Below are positions 16,852 through 24,263 of a stretch of DNA of 64,000 nucleotides, in pieces. The translations under genes were made by a program, and so were the position numbers. This DNA is from an uncultured Collinsella sp. (lineage in GTDB: Bacteria > Actinomycetota > Coriobacteriia > Coriobacteriales > Coriobacteriaceae). A model generated the notes under the pieces. The model worked only from the letters and a program-made list of their open reading frames with translations. It was not told the DNA's origin and did not search any database. The first letter of the stretch is position 1, and each line of letters opens with the position of its first letter. Location: assembly GCA_958427895.1 (NCBI GenBank), contig CAUADW010000001.1, positions 1 to 64,000 on the forward strand, read 5' to 3'.

Positions 16852-18128
16852 CGGGCACCGCCTTCCCCACCTGCACCACGCGCGCTGACGAGGAACACGG
16901 GGTTTTGCGCCTTCATAAGATGATGCGAGCCTACAGCCTCGGCGCGGGCGGCCGACAACTGGCACGCCTCGAACCCCTTAAAGCGCGAACCCGAGAGGAG
17001 CGCGCACGCCTCGGTGAGTGTCTCAACGGTGACGCATGGCACACACAGGCGAACCTGCGAGTTCTTCTCGAGCGCCGCCTCCACGATGGAGGGAAGCTCG
17101 CCTGCGCTCCCGCCGACGAACACGGCGTCGGGGACGGGCAGTTTCGCGAGCGCTTCGGGGGCGACACCGGGGACCGCATGCACGTTGCCGCACCCGAATG
17201 CATCCGCGTTCTCTCGGATGAGCCGCACGCCGGCCGCGTTGCGCTCGACCGCCCATACCGACCCCGCTCGTGCGACGAGCGCCGCCTCGATCGACACGCT
17301 CCCCGTGCCGGCGCCGACGTCCCACACGGTGTCGGTCGCGGTAAGGCGCAGCTTCGCGAGCGCGACGGCTCGCACCTCCTGCTTGGTCATGGGAACGTCA
17401 CCGCGGATGAAGAGCTCGTCGGGAATGCCCGAGGAAGCGTACGGCCAGCGGGAGCTCGCGGCGCGGGATGCGCTAGAGCCCACAGGCGACCCGGCGCCGC
17501 CTGCGAACTCGATAAGCATCACGTTCAAGTCGTCAAACATCTGACCTGCGATTTCACTTGCGGTCGCACAGGTGATGCGCTCGTCGGGGTACGACAGGCG
17601 CTCGGCCACCGTCACGCGCGCGTCCCCGAAGCCCGCCTGCACAAGCTCGCCGGAAAGCCGCGAGGGGTCTTCCCCGCCCGACGTGACGAGGAAGAGCTCA
17701 CCTGCGTGCTCGGCCTCGGCAACGATGTCGCACGCCACGCCGTGAGCGCTCGCAAAGCGCCAATCCTGCCATGGACGCGCGAGGCGCGCGGCGAGATACG
17801 ACGCTGAGCTTATGCCGGGAATGACGCGCACGTCCACCTGCGCGTTGCCGGAGAGCGCCTCCACCAGGCGGCGCGCGCCGCTGAACAGCCCCACATCGCC
17901 CGTCATCACGACCACGGCGCGCTGCCACGACGCCGCATCGGTGAGCGCGGCGACGATATCCGCCGTCTTCACGAGCTCGCATCTCACCACGTCGGGCGGC
18001 ACGTCGATGCCGGAAAGCGCGCGATGAGCGCCGATGACCACGTCGGCGATGTCGATCGCGTCGAGCGCCGCGCGCGAGAGCAAGTCGGGGTTTCCGGGCC
18101 CCGCCCCGATGATCGTTACCTTTCGCAT
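16848..18128 (-). CDS. cbiET: Precorrin-6Y C5,15-methyltransferase (decarboxylating), CbiE-CbiT fusion
   Basis: Methylates C-5 and C-15 and decarboxylates the ring-C acetate. The 426-aa protein joins an N-terminal tetrapyrrole methylase (CbiE; GAGPGNPDLLS, GDVGLFSGA, PGISSASYLAARL) to a C-terminal Rossmann methyltransferase (CbiT; MTKQEVRAVALAKL, DVGAGTGSVSIEAAL, VFVGGSAGELPSI). The fusion is the CobL-type arrangement. The ATG at 18128 overlaps cbiH by 13 bases. Confidence 0.94.
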   Translation of the reverse strand: MRKVTIIGAGPGNPDLLSRAALDAIDIADVVIGAHRALSGIDVPPDVVRCELVKTADIVAALTDAASWQRAVVVMTGDVGLFSGARRLVEALSGNAQVDVRVIPGISSASYLAARLARPWQDWRFASAHGVACDIVAEAEHAGELFLVTSGGEDPSRLSGELVQAGFGDARVTVAERLSYPDERITCATASEIAGQMFDDLNVMLIEFAGGAGSPVGSSASRAASSRWPYASSGIPDELFIRGDVPMTKQEVRAVALAKLRLTATDTVWDVGAGTGSVSIEAALVARAGSVWAVERNAAGVRLIRENADAFGCGNVHAVPGVAPEALAKLPVPDAVFVGGSAGELPSIVEAALEKNSQVRLCVPCVTVETLTEACALLSGSRFKGFEACQLSAARAEAVGSHHLMKAQNPVFLVSARGAGGEGGAR

Positions 18129-18859
18129 GGAATCTCCCGATACCCGCGCGGCGTGACCATACGGCCGCCTATGCGCTTCGTGTCCGCGTTGCCGACGAAC
18201 ACGGTAGTGAACATGTCGGCGTCGATCTCCCCCAGCTCGGAGAGCCTGCACATGCCCGACTGCTGCCCCTCGCGCCCGATGTTGCGTACCCAGCCGCAGA
18301 GCGTGTCGGGGGCCTTCCATTCGAGCATAATCTTCGCCGCGCGTGAGAGCCTGTCGGCGCGCTTTCTGCTGCGCGGGTTGTACAAACAGATGCAGAAGTC
18401 GGCACTCGCGACGGCGGCGAGCCTGCGCTCGATGACCTCCCATGGCGTGAGCAGGTCGGAGAGCGACACGACCGCGAAGTCGTGGGCAAGCGGGGCGCCG
18501 AGCACCGCCGACCCGCTCTGAGCCGCGGTGGCCCCGGCGATAACTTCCACGTCTACATCGGGGTAGTCCTCCGCAAGCTCCAGCACGGGGCTCGCCATGC
18601 CGTACACGCCCGCGTCACCGCTGCACACGAGCGCCACGGCTTCTCCACTCTGCGCGCGCGAAAGCGCCAGGCGGCACCGTTCGACCTCGTGCATCATCGG
18701 CGTCGCGAGATGCGCCGCGTCGGGCACGGCGGCGAGCGCGAGCTCCACGTATTTCGTGTAACCCACAACGATGTCGGACGCCTCGAGCGCACGCCGAGCC
18801 GCAATCGTCATGCCGTCGGGGCCGCCCGGGCCGATCCCCACCACGAAGAGCTTTCCCAT
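18116..18859 (-). CDS. cbiH: Precorrin-3B / cobalt-factor III C17-methyltransferase
   Basis: Ring-contracting tetrapyrrole methylase acting at C-17. The 247-aa protein starts GKLFVVGIGPGGPDGMT and has VALVCSGDAGVYGMASPVLE, VIAGATAAQSGSAVLGAPLAHDF and CLYNPRSRKRADRL, all typical of CobJ/CbiH. The ATG at 18859 is five bases from AAGGAG; a GTG one codon earlier is too close to that site. The start overlaps the cbiG stop. Confidence 0.95.
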   Translation of the reverse strand: MGKLFVVGIGPGGPDGMTIAARRALEASDIVVGYTKYVELALAAVPDAAHLATPMMHEVERCRLALSRAQSGEAVALVCSGDAGVYGMASPVLELAEDYPDVDVEVIAGATAAQSGSAVLGAPLAHDFAVVSLSDLLTPWEVIERRLAAVASADFCICLYNPRSRKRADRLSRAAKIMLEWKAPDTLCGWVRNIGREGQQSGMCRLSELGEIDADMFTTVFVGNADTKRIGGRMVTPRGYREIPCER

Positions 18860-19992
18860 CACCGCTCCTTAAACGAAAGTTTGATAGTTACCTTGGAAAA
18901 CGCGACGGTCACGCCGCCGTGAGCGAGCTTCGGGAAGATAAGTTTGCCCCCCTCCGCGAGCGCCGCGCGCTCGCACACGTTGTCGACCCCCACCGTCGCG
19001 CGCACGAAATCAGATGGCGAAACGCTGCCTTCGACCTGCGACAACTCCTCTGCGGAATACGTCGCAAGCGGGATATTGCGCGCGCGGCAGAAGGCGAGCA
19101 GCCCCTCCTCGTGCGCCTTCACGTCGATCGTCGCCGCCTCGCGCACGGCCGAAGGCGAGATGCCCGCCTGCCCGCACGCGAGAAGAAACGCCTCCCCGAT
19201 CGCTTCGGCGCACGCACCGCGACGGCATCCTATGCCCGCAACGATGCAGGGCACGACAAGGCGAAGCGGCTCGGGCGCAGGCGCCTGCGCCCGCACGCCC
19301 GCCGGCTTCCCCGTCTCACCGGCGGGCACGACCTCGCCCGTTGTCTCCGCCGCGCGATCGGACGCACCTGCATTCGCGCCAGCGAACGGCGACACGACGA
19401 TATCGGCCCGAGCGCGGTCGGACGCAATGTCAACCCCCTCAGGCGGCTGTCCCGAAATCGGCATGTCGGAATAGAGCACCACGCGGCCGCCAGAAAGCAG
19501 CCGCGCCGACACTCGCTTGATGGCCTCGGGATTCGAAACGGCCAGCCCCGCACAGCGCGCCCACGTGTCCACCGCCCACACGCCGCGGACGTCGGTCGCC
19601 GTGGTGATGACGGGGATGGCCCCTGCCGCGCGTGCCATAGTTTGCGCAAGCTCGTTCGCACCGCCCAAATGCCCCGACAAAAGCGGGACGGCAAAGCGCC
19701 CCGCCTCGTCGATCGCCACAACCGCGGGATCATTTGCCTTCGAGGCGACATGCGGCGCGATCGCCCGCACGGCGATGCCCGCCGCGCCCACGAACAAAAG
19801 CGCATCCGACGCTTCCCACGCGAGCGCCGTCCATGCGCGCAGGTCGGCCTTCCCCTCGCCGAACCCGCGCGAAACGAAAACGTCCCAGCCAGGGTCATCT
19901 TCACCTGTCTGCGCGCAATCGGAAAGCGCGCGTGCGGTGCGCTCCGCCAACGCATATCCCCTCTCAGTGAACGCTATGCAGGAAACCCTCAT
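18859..19992 (-). CDS. cbiG: Cobalt-precorrin-5A hydrolase
   Basis: Opens the delta-lactone of cobalt-precorrin-5A, releasing acetaldehyde; specific to the anaerobic route. The 377-aa protein has the three CbiG parts: N-terminal (VGAAGIAVRAIAPHV, VPLLSGHLGGANELA), a middle region (about 145-240) with a Gly/Ala-rich insert, and the C-terminal CobE/GbiG domain marked by VAGIGCRRGACAEAI and IDVKAHEEGLLAF. Presence of cbiG, cbiD and cbiK together marks the early-cobalt, oxygen-independent pathway. Confidence 0.94.
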   Translation of the reverse strand: MRVSCIAFTERGYALAERTARALSDCAQTGEDDPGWDVFVSRGFGEGKADLRAWTALAWEASDALLFVGAAGIAVRAIAPHVASKANDPAVVAIDEAGRFAVPLLSGHLGGANELAQTMARAAGAIPVITTATDVRGVWAVDTWARCAGLAVSNPEAIKRVSARLLSGGRVVLYSDMPISGQPPEGVDIASDRARADIVVSPFAGANAGASDRAAETTGEVVPAGETGKPAGVRAQAPAPEPLRLVVPCIVAGIGCRRGACAEAIGEAFLLACGQAGISPSAVREAATIDVKAHEEGLLAFCRARNIPLATYSAEELSQVEGSVSPSDFVRATVGVDNVCERAALAEGGKLIFPKLAHGGVTVAFSKVTIKLSFKER

Positions 19993-20226
19993 CTAGCGCA
20001 CCACCATCGTCGAGAAGTAGCTGCCCCGATCGGGCACATCGTCGACCGAGCGGTACACGCGCTCGCCAGGAAGCCCACAGTCCTCTACGAGCTCGGCACC
20101 GTCGAAGGCGCCCTCCTCGCGAAGGATGCGCTTCGTGTCCGCAAGCGAGCGGCGCGCCTTCATGACCACCTTCGTCCCCGGCCAGCCGATTGCGCGGCCC
20201 ACCCCGTACAGCGCGCCTTTACTCAT
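19993..20226 (-). pseudogene. cbiL: Precorrin-2 C20-methyltransferase, internally deleted remnant
   Basis: A 77-codon open frame that joins the first residues of a CbiL/CobI protein (MSKGALYGVG) directly to its last part (TKVVMKARRSLADTKRILRE...GLPGERVYRSVDDVP...YFSTMVVR). Family members are about 230 residues long; the SAM-binding VGPGDPE motif and the entire catalytic core of about 150 residues are missing. The frame is kept, and the ATG at 20226 overlaps the cbiD stop by eight bases, so the remnant still occupies the proper operon slot. The protein cannot be a working methyltransferase. An assembly collapse cannot be excluded from sequence alone. Confidence 0.8.
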
Positions 20227-21403
20227 ACGTCGCCCCCAATTCCCCGATAACTGCATCGGCACCCGACGTGCGGAAAAGCTCACGGCGCTCGGCGTCGAAC
20301 ACGACCGCGGCGATGTCGCATGCGCCCGCCGCGCGGCGGCGCAACCTGTCCTCGATTGCCGCAGCGAGCGAGGCGCGCGCAGCGTCCCCCACGCCGGCGG
20401 CCTCGATTACCTCGAGCGCCGCCGTGGTCGTGACCGACGACATGATCTCGCGCACGGTCTTCGCGCCCGCGCCGGCCAAGGCCGCGTGGGCGGCCAGAAT
20501 CTCCGCGCGGCAGTCGGCGGTACGTGAATGGGTGTCCATGATGCCGCCCGCGACCTTCACCAACTTGCCGATGTGTCCCACAAGAAGGACATTGGTAAAT
20601 CCCTCGCGAACGCAGCAATCAATCGCATCGCCCACAAAGTTGGAGATGAAGACCACCGGCGCACCGTTTAGATGAAAATGCCCCGAGATGAACTGCGCGC
20701 CGTAGTTGCCGGGCGTGAGCACGACTCCGCGCCGCCCCATAGCCGCATGCTGCCGGATCTCGAGCTCGATGCTGTCGCGCAAGGCAGCGAGGCTGCGCGG
20801 CTCGACGATGCCCGTCGTGCCCAGGATGGAGATGCCGTCCTTTATCCCCAGGTGCGGGTTGAAGGTCTTTTCGGCAAGGGCAACACCCTCGGGTACCGAA
20901 ATCGTCACAGCAATATTTCCAGAAAAGCCGTGCGCGGCGCACACCTCGCGCACCGCCGAAGTGATCATCGCGCGCGGCGTCGCGTTGATGGCGGCCGCCC
21001 CCACCGGCTGCTCGAGCCCGGGCAACGTCACGCGCCCCACGCCCACGCCGCCATCGACGGAAACTTCCGATTCGCGCGCGGGCACGTCCTTGCCGCCCGC
21101 AGCACCCGTGCCCGACCCCGCATGTTCCACGCGCGCGTACACGAGCACGCCGTCGGTCACATCGGCATCGTCGCCTGCGTCCTTTCGCACGGCGCACTGG
21201 GCGCACCCCTCGCCGATGCATGCGTCGACCACGTTCGCCTCGACGGGCAGCCCGCCGGGGGTGACGATCGACACGAGGCCGACGGGCTTTCGTGACAAGA
21301 GCATCTCGCAGGCCGCCTTCGCCGCGAGCGCGGCGCAGCTCCCCGTGGTATAGCCGCAGCGCAGGCGGGTCGTCCCGGTATATATGTAATGCTCGAAGGC
21401 CAC
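20219..21403 (-). CDS. cbiD: Cobalt-precorrin-5B (C1)-methyltransferase
   Basis: SAM-dependent methylation of C-1 in the anaerobic pathway. The 394-aa protein starts with the diagnostic LRCGYTTGSCAALAAKAA and has ITTP-like TPGGLPVEA, TFNPHLGIKDGISILGTTGIVEP, VLTPGNYG and NFVGDAIDCC. The start is GTG at 21403, one base after the cbiF stop, matching the family's N-terminus; longer readings run into cbiF. The N-terminal part contains a Gly-rich insert (about 110-130) not typical of all homologues. Confidence 0.94.
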   Translation of the reverse strand: MAFEHYIYTGTTRLRCGYTTGSCAALAAKAACEMLLSRKPVGLVSIVTPGGLPVEANVVDACIGEGCAQCAVRKDAGDDADVTDGVLVYARVEHAGSGTGAAGGKDVPARESEVSVDGGVGVGRVTLPGLEQPVGAAAINATPRAMITSAVREVCAAHGFSGNIAVTISVPEGVALAEKTFNPHLGIKDGISILGTTGIVEPRSLAALRDSIELEIRQHAAMGRRGVVLTPGNYGAQFISGHFHLNGAPVVFISNFVGDAIDCCVREGFTNVLLVGHIGKLVKVAGGIMDTHSRTADCRAEILAAHAALAGAGAKTVREIMSSVTTTAALEVIEAAGVGDAARASLAAAIEDRLRRRAAGACDIAAVVFDAERRELFRTSGADAVIGELGATYE

Positions 21404-21404
21404 G

Positions 21405-22196
21405 CTAGCTGCTCGCCTTCCGATACCCCGTGGCAAACGAAGGGTCGTAAAGCTTGCTGCGCTCGTACGACTCCGCTTGCGCGCCGTTGTGCGCAAGCCC
21501 GCCGCGAGCTCCGAGCACGCGGCCCACCACCACGAGCGCCGTGCGGTCGATGCCCTCTCGCGCGCCCGCATCGGCGAGCGTGCCCACTGTGCATCGCACC
21601 ACGCGCTCCTCAGGCCAGGTCGCCTTGTACACGAGCGCCGCCGGCTCGTCGGAGCTGCGGCCCGCGGCCAAAAGCTCGGCGGAAAGCTCGGCGAGCATAC
21701 CCGAGCTCAGGAAGATGACCATAGTCGAGCCGCTTTCTGCCATGGTGCGCATGCCCTCGCCCGCGGGCATGGGGGTGCGCCCGGAAAGCCGCGTGATCAC
21801 GACCGACTGGCTGATTCCCGGCAGCGTGTATTCCTGGCGAAGCGCCGCCGCGGCACCGCAAAAGCTCGACACGCCGGGCACAACCTCGTAGTCCACGCCG
21901 CGCGCGTCGAGTGCGTCCATCTGCTCCTGGATGGCGCCGTACAGGCACGGGTCGCCCGTGTGCAGGCGCACCACTTCCTCGCCCCGCGCATCTGCCGCGC
22001 ACATCACGTCGAGTACTTCCTCCAAGGTCATGTGCGCGCTGTCGTAGACGATGCAGGATTCCTTGCACTCAGCGAGCAGCTCGGGGTTCACAAGGCTTCC
22101 CGCCCAAACGACCACGTCGGCCGCGCGCAGAAGGCGCGCCCCGCGCAGCGTGATAAGGTCGGCGGCGCCCGAGCCTGCGCCAACGATATGAATCAT
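21405..22196 (-). CDS. cbiF: Cobalt-precorrin-4 C11-methyltransferase
   Basis: Tetrapyrrole methylase acting at C-11 and first gene of the minus-strand biosynthetic operon. The 263-aa protein has MIHIVGAGSGAADLITLRGARLL, VVWAGSLVNPELL, RLHTGDPCLYGAIQEQMDAL, VVPGVSSFCGAAAAL and ARREG-like DAGAREGIDRTALVVVG, all CobM/CbiF marks. The ATG at 22196 is preceded by GGGAAGGGAAGG. The leader has no cobalamin-riboswitch core on this strand. Confidence 0.94.
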   Translation of the reverse strand: MIHIVGAGSGAADLITLRGARLLRAADVVVWAGSLVNPELLAECKESCIVYDSAHMTLEEVLDVMCAADARGEEVVRLHTGDPCLYGAIQEQMDALDARGVDYEVVPGVSSFCGAAAALRQEYTLPGISQSVVITRLSGRTPMPAGEGMRTMAESGSTMVIFLSSGMLAELSAELLAAGRSSDEPAALVYKATWPEERVVRCTVGTLADAGAREGIDRTALVVVGRVLGARGGLAHNGAQAESYERSKLYDPSFATGYRKASS

Positions 22197-22327
22197 CCGA
22201 GCCTTCCCTTCCCGTTTCTCATCGCAACCGTTTACGCCGCCCTTCGCGCAGCGGGCAAAACACGGCGCCTGCGGCGGCAATCGGCGCAAATACGCAGGCA
22301 GGAGGCGCAATGCCGCCCGCCCTGGCT

Positions 22328-22356
22328 TTGACACGTTCACAAGTGCCCACTATCAT
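22328..22356 (+). promoter_or_regulatory. Sigma70-type promoter for the cbiK/transport operon
   Basis: TTGACA (22328-22333), 17-base spacer, TATCAT (22351-22356): a near-consensus promoter reading toward the riboswitch. On the opposite strand the same place reads TACTATGAT, a plausible -10 for the divergent cbi operon, though without a good -35. Confidence 0.75.
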
Positions 22357-22393
22357 AGTAAAAGATTCGGCAACGAGCATATGACAATCGGAT

Positions 22394-22540
22394 AAAAGGA
22401 AATGACCGGCGCGGCGCCCGCACAGCCCGCGCTGGCTTGCGGAGGGAACCAGGTGGGAATCCTGGGCAAGGGACATTACTGTATAGGACGCGCGGGCGAA
22501 CCGCCTCGCGCCCCAAGCCAGACTGCTTCGCCTTTTCCTC
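22394..22540 (+). ncRNA. Cobalamin (B12) riboswitch
   Basis: The leader shows the conserved core order of AdoCbl riboswitches: GGGAACCAGGTGGGAATCC (22444-22462), then GGGACATTACTGTA (22470-22483), then the B12-box-like AAGCCAGACTGC (22515-22526). AAAAGG (22394-22399) can pair with CCTTTT (22531-22536) to close P1. Downstream, CACGGC/GCCGTG (22540-22554) forms a hairpin that could serve as expression platform. Together with the promoter this explains the 458-base gap 22197-22654. Expected to lower cbiK and transporter expression when cobalamin is plentiful. Confidence 0.82.
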
Positions 22541-22654
22541 ACGGCATCGCCGTGGCGTTAGCTCCTTGTGAACCCCGAGGGGTGCGCTTTTCTTTCGCTT
22601 GTGCCGACAAGCAACTGTCGCCGGGGGACCGGCAAACCGAGGAAAGGAAAAACC

Positions 22655-23581
22655 ATGTCCGACCAGATGTCACGCCGCGGCTTCATGGGCGCCGCAGCAA
22701 CCGGAGCCGTCGCGCTCGCCGGAATCGCGCTCGCGGGCTGCTCCAACACCTCCGCGAGTTCCGAGAAATCGAGTGAAAAGGAGAAGGCCGTGAAGCCGGT
22801 CATCCTCGTCACGAGCTTCGGCACGAGCTACAACGACTCGCGCCACATCACCATCGGCGCCATCGAAGACGCTATCCGCGAGAAGTACTGGCAGGACTAC
22901 GACATCCGCCGCGCCTTCACCGCGCAGATCATCATCGACAAGCTGAAGAAGCGCGACGGCATCACGATCGACAACATGACCGAGGCGCTCGACCGCTGCG
23001 TGGAAGACGGCGTGAAGGAAATCGTCGTGCAGCCGACGCATCTCATGGGTGGCCTGGAATACACCGACGTGAAAGACGAGCTCGACAAGTACGCTGACAA
23101 GTTCGACAAAATCTCGCTCGGCGACCCGCTGCTCACCTCCGACGACGACTACAAGAAGGTGGCCGCAGCCATTAAGGAGAACATGGCGTCCTTCGACGAC
23201 GGCAAGACGGCGCTGTGCCTCATGGGCCACGGCACCGAAGCCGATTCCAACGCCGACTATGCCAAGATGCAGGAAGTGTTTAAGAACGAGGGCTTGACGC
23301 AGTTCTTCGTCGGCACCGTCGAGGCTGAACCGACCTGCGAGGATGTTATCGCCGCCGCGAGCGCCGCAGGCTACAAGAAGGCCGTGCTCGCGCCGTTCAT
23401 GGTGGTCGCGGGCGACCACGCGAACAACGACATGGCAGACGAGACCGACCCCGACAGCTGGGCTGCGAAGTTCGTGGCCGCCGGCTTCGAAGTGACGTGC
23501 CTGCTCCAGGGTCTGGGACAGAACGTCGCGGTCGACGACATCTACGTCTCGCACGTGGACGACGCCATCGCCAAGCTGTAA
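22655..23581 (+). CDS. cbiK: Exported sirohydrochlorin cobaltochelatase (CbiK family), Tat and lipoprotein signal
   Basis: CbiK-type chelatase that inserts cobalt into sirohydrochlorin; exported relatives are also known from Desulfovibrio. The 308-aa protein begins with twin-arginine SRRGFMG, a hydrophobic stretch and lipobox LAGC (Cys 29), so it should be anchored outside the membrane. Metal-site residues of CbiK are visible: His in LMGHGTE, Glu in GTVEAEP and His in AGDHANNDMA. The second His of the usual GHGTEH is Ala here. The ATG at 22655 has GAGGAAAGG upstream. An outside location is odd for a cytoplasmic precursor and suggests a role in cobalt or tetrapyrrole handling. Confidence 0.88.
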   Translation: MSDQMSRRGFMGAAATGAVALAGIALAGCSNTSASSEKSSEKEKAVKPVILVTSFGTSYNDSRHITIGAIEDAIREKYWQDYDIRRAFTAQIIIDKLKKRDGITIDNMTEALDRCVEDGVKEIVVQPTHLMGGLEYTDVKDELDKYADKFDKISLGDPLLTSDDDYKKVAAAIKENMASFDDGKTALCLMGHGTEADSNADYAKMQEVFKNEGLTQFFVGTVEAEPTCEDVIAAASAAGYKKAVLAPFMVVAGDHANNDMADETDPDSWAAKFVAAGFEVTCLLQGLGQNVAVDDIYVSHVDDAIAKL

Positions 23582-23590
23582 ACTCGCCGC

Positions 23591-23662
23591 GCACGGGGAC
23601 GCCGGTCGCGTCCCCGTGCAACGGGCATGCGCCTTCCCCGACTGACGGCGCATGCCCGTTGC
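23591..23662 (+). repeat. Two overlapping strong hairpins between cbiK and the lipoprotein gene
   Basis: GCACGGGGACG (23591-23601) pairs with CGTCCCCGTGC (23609-23619); directly overlapping, a perfect 16-base stem pairs 23618-23633 with 23647-23662 (GCAACGGGCATGCGCC and its complement). The two share bases 23618-23619, so only one can be complete at a time. They could act as mutually exclusive structures, an mRNA-stability element, or a partial terminator. No T-run follows. Confidence 0.6.
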
Positions 23663-23725
23663 ATTCGCATCCCGCCCGCCCACCGCACGGCGCGGGCGGT
23701 CGAAGCGATTGAAAGGAACCCCTCC

Positions 23726-24259
23726 ATGTTGAAGAAAACCCTCGCCTTCGCCCTGTCAGCGGCGCTTTTCGCGTTCTCGCTCGCCGGCTGCGGCGGAAAT
23801 TCAATCGACAGCGCAAAGGCAAGCGATGCCGATTCCCAGGAAAAGACCGAACAGGCGGCCGATGCGCCCGAGGGCGCAAGCGCTGCCCCCATCACCGCCG
23901 ACAAGGTGGCCGACGGCACCTATCCGATCACCGTAGATTCCAGCTCGAACATGTTCAGAATTGTGGACGCCCAGCTCATCGTGGAAAACGGCTCCATGCA
24001 CTGCGTGATGACGCTTTCCGGCACGGGCTACGGCAAGCTCTTCATGGGCACGGGCGACGAGGCTGCCGCCGCGAGCGAGGCCGACTTCATCCCCTATGTG
24101 GAAAACGCGGAAGGCAAGTACACCTACGACGTACCCGTTGAAGCGCTCGACAAGGACACCGCCTGCGCCGCGTGGAGCATTAAAAGGGAGCGGTGGTACG
24201 ACCGCACGCTCGTATTCGAATCCGCCGGCGTCGATCTGCGCGCCGACGCACTGAAGTAA
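23726..24259 (+). CDS. Lipoprotein of unknown function in corrinoid uptake operon
   Basis: A 177-aa secreted lipoprotein with a signal peptide ending in lipobox SLAGC (Cys 22), an acidic Ser/Ala/Glu linker (about 25-65) and one compact beta-rich domain (about 66-177) with motifs DGTYPITVDSSSNMF, TLSGTGYGKLFMG and WYDRTLVFES. I do not recognise the domain with confidence; its Tyr pattern recalls NEAT-like haem-binding folds. The N-terminal domain of the next gene looks related. Its place between cbiK and an ABC binding protein suggests binding of a tetrapyrrole, corrinoid or metal. The ATG at 23726 follows GAAAGGAACC. Confidence 0.8.
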   Translation: MLKKTLAFALSAALFAFSLAGCGGNSIDSAKASDADSQEKTEQAADAPEGASAAPITADKVADGTYPITVDSSSNMFRIVDAQLIVENGSMHCVMTLSGTGYGKLFMGTGDEAAAASEADFIPYVENAEGKYTYDVPVEALDKDTACAAWSIKRERWYDRTLVFESAGVDLRADALK

Positions 24260-24263
24260 CGCC

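Noticed and set aside
18919..20250. 443-codon plus-strand frame across cbiG and the cbiL remnant
   Set aside because: Arg/His-rich composition typical of antisense in GC-rich DNA; cbiG is evident on the other strand.
22197..22390. Possible second cobalamin riboswitch in the cbiF leader
   Set aside because: The minus-strand sequence has GC-rich hairpins but no B12-box or ACTG core.
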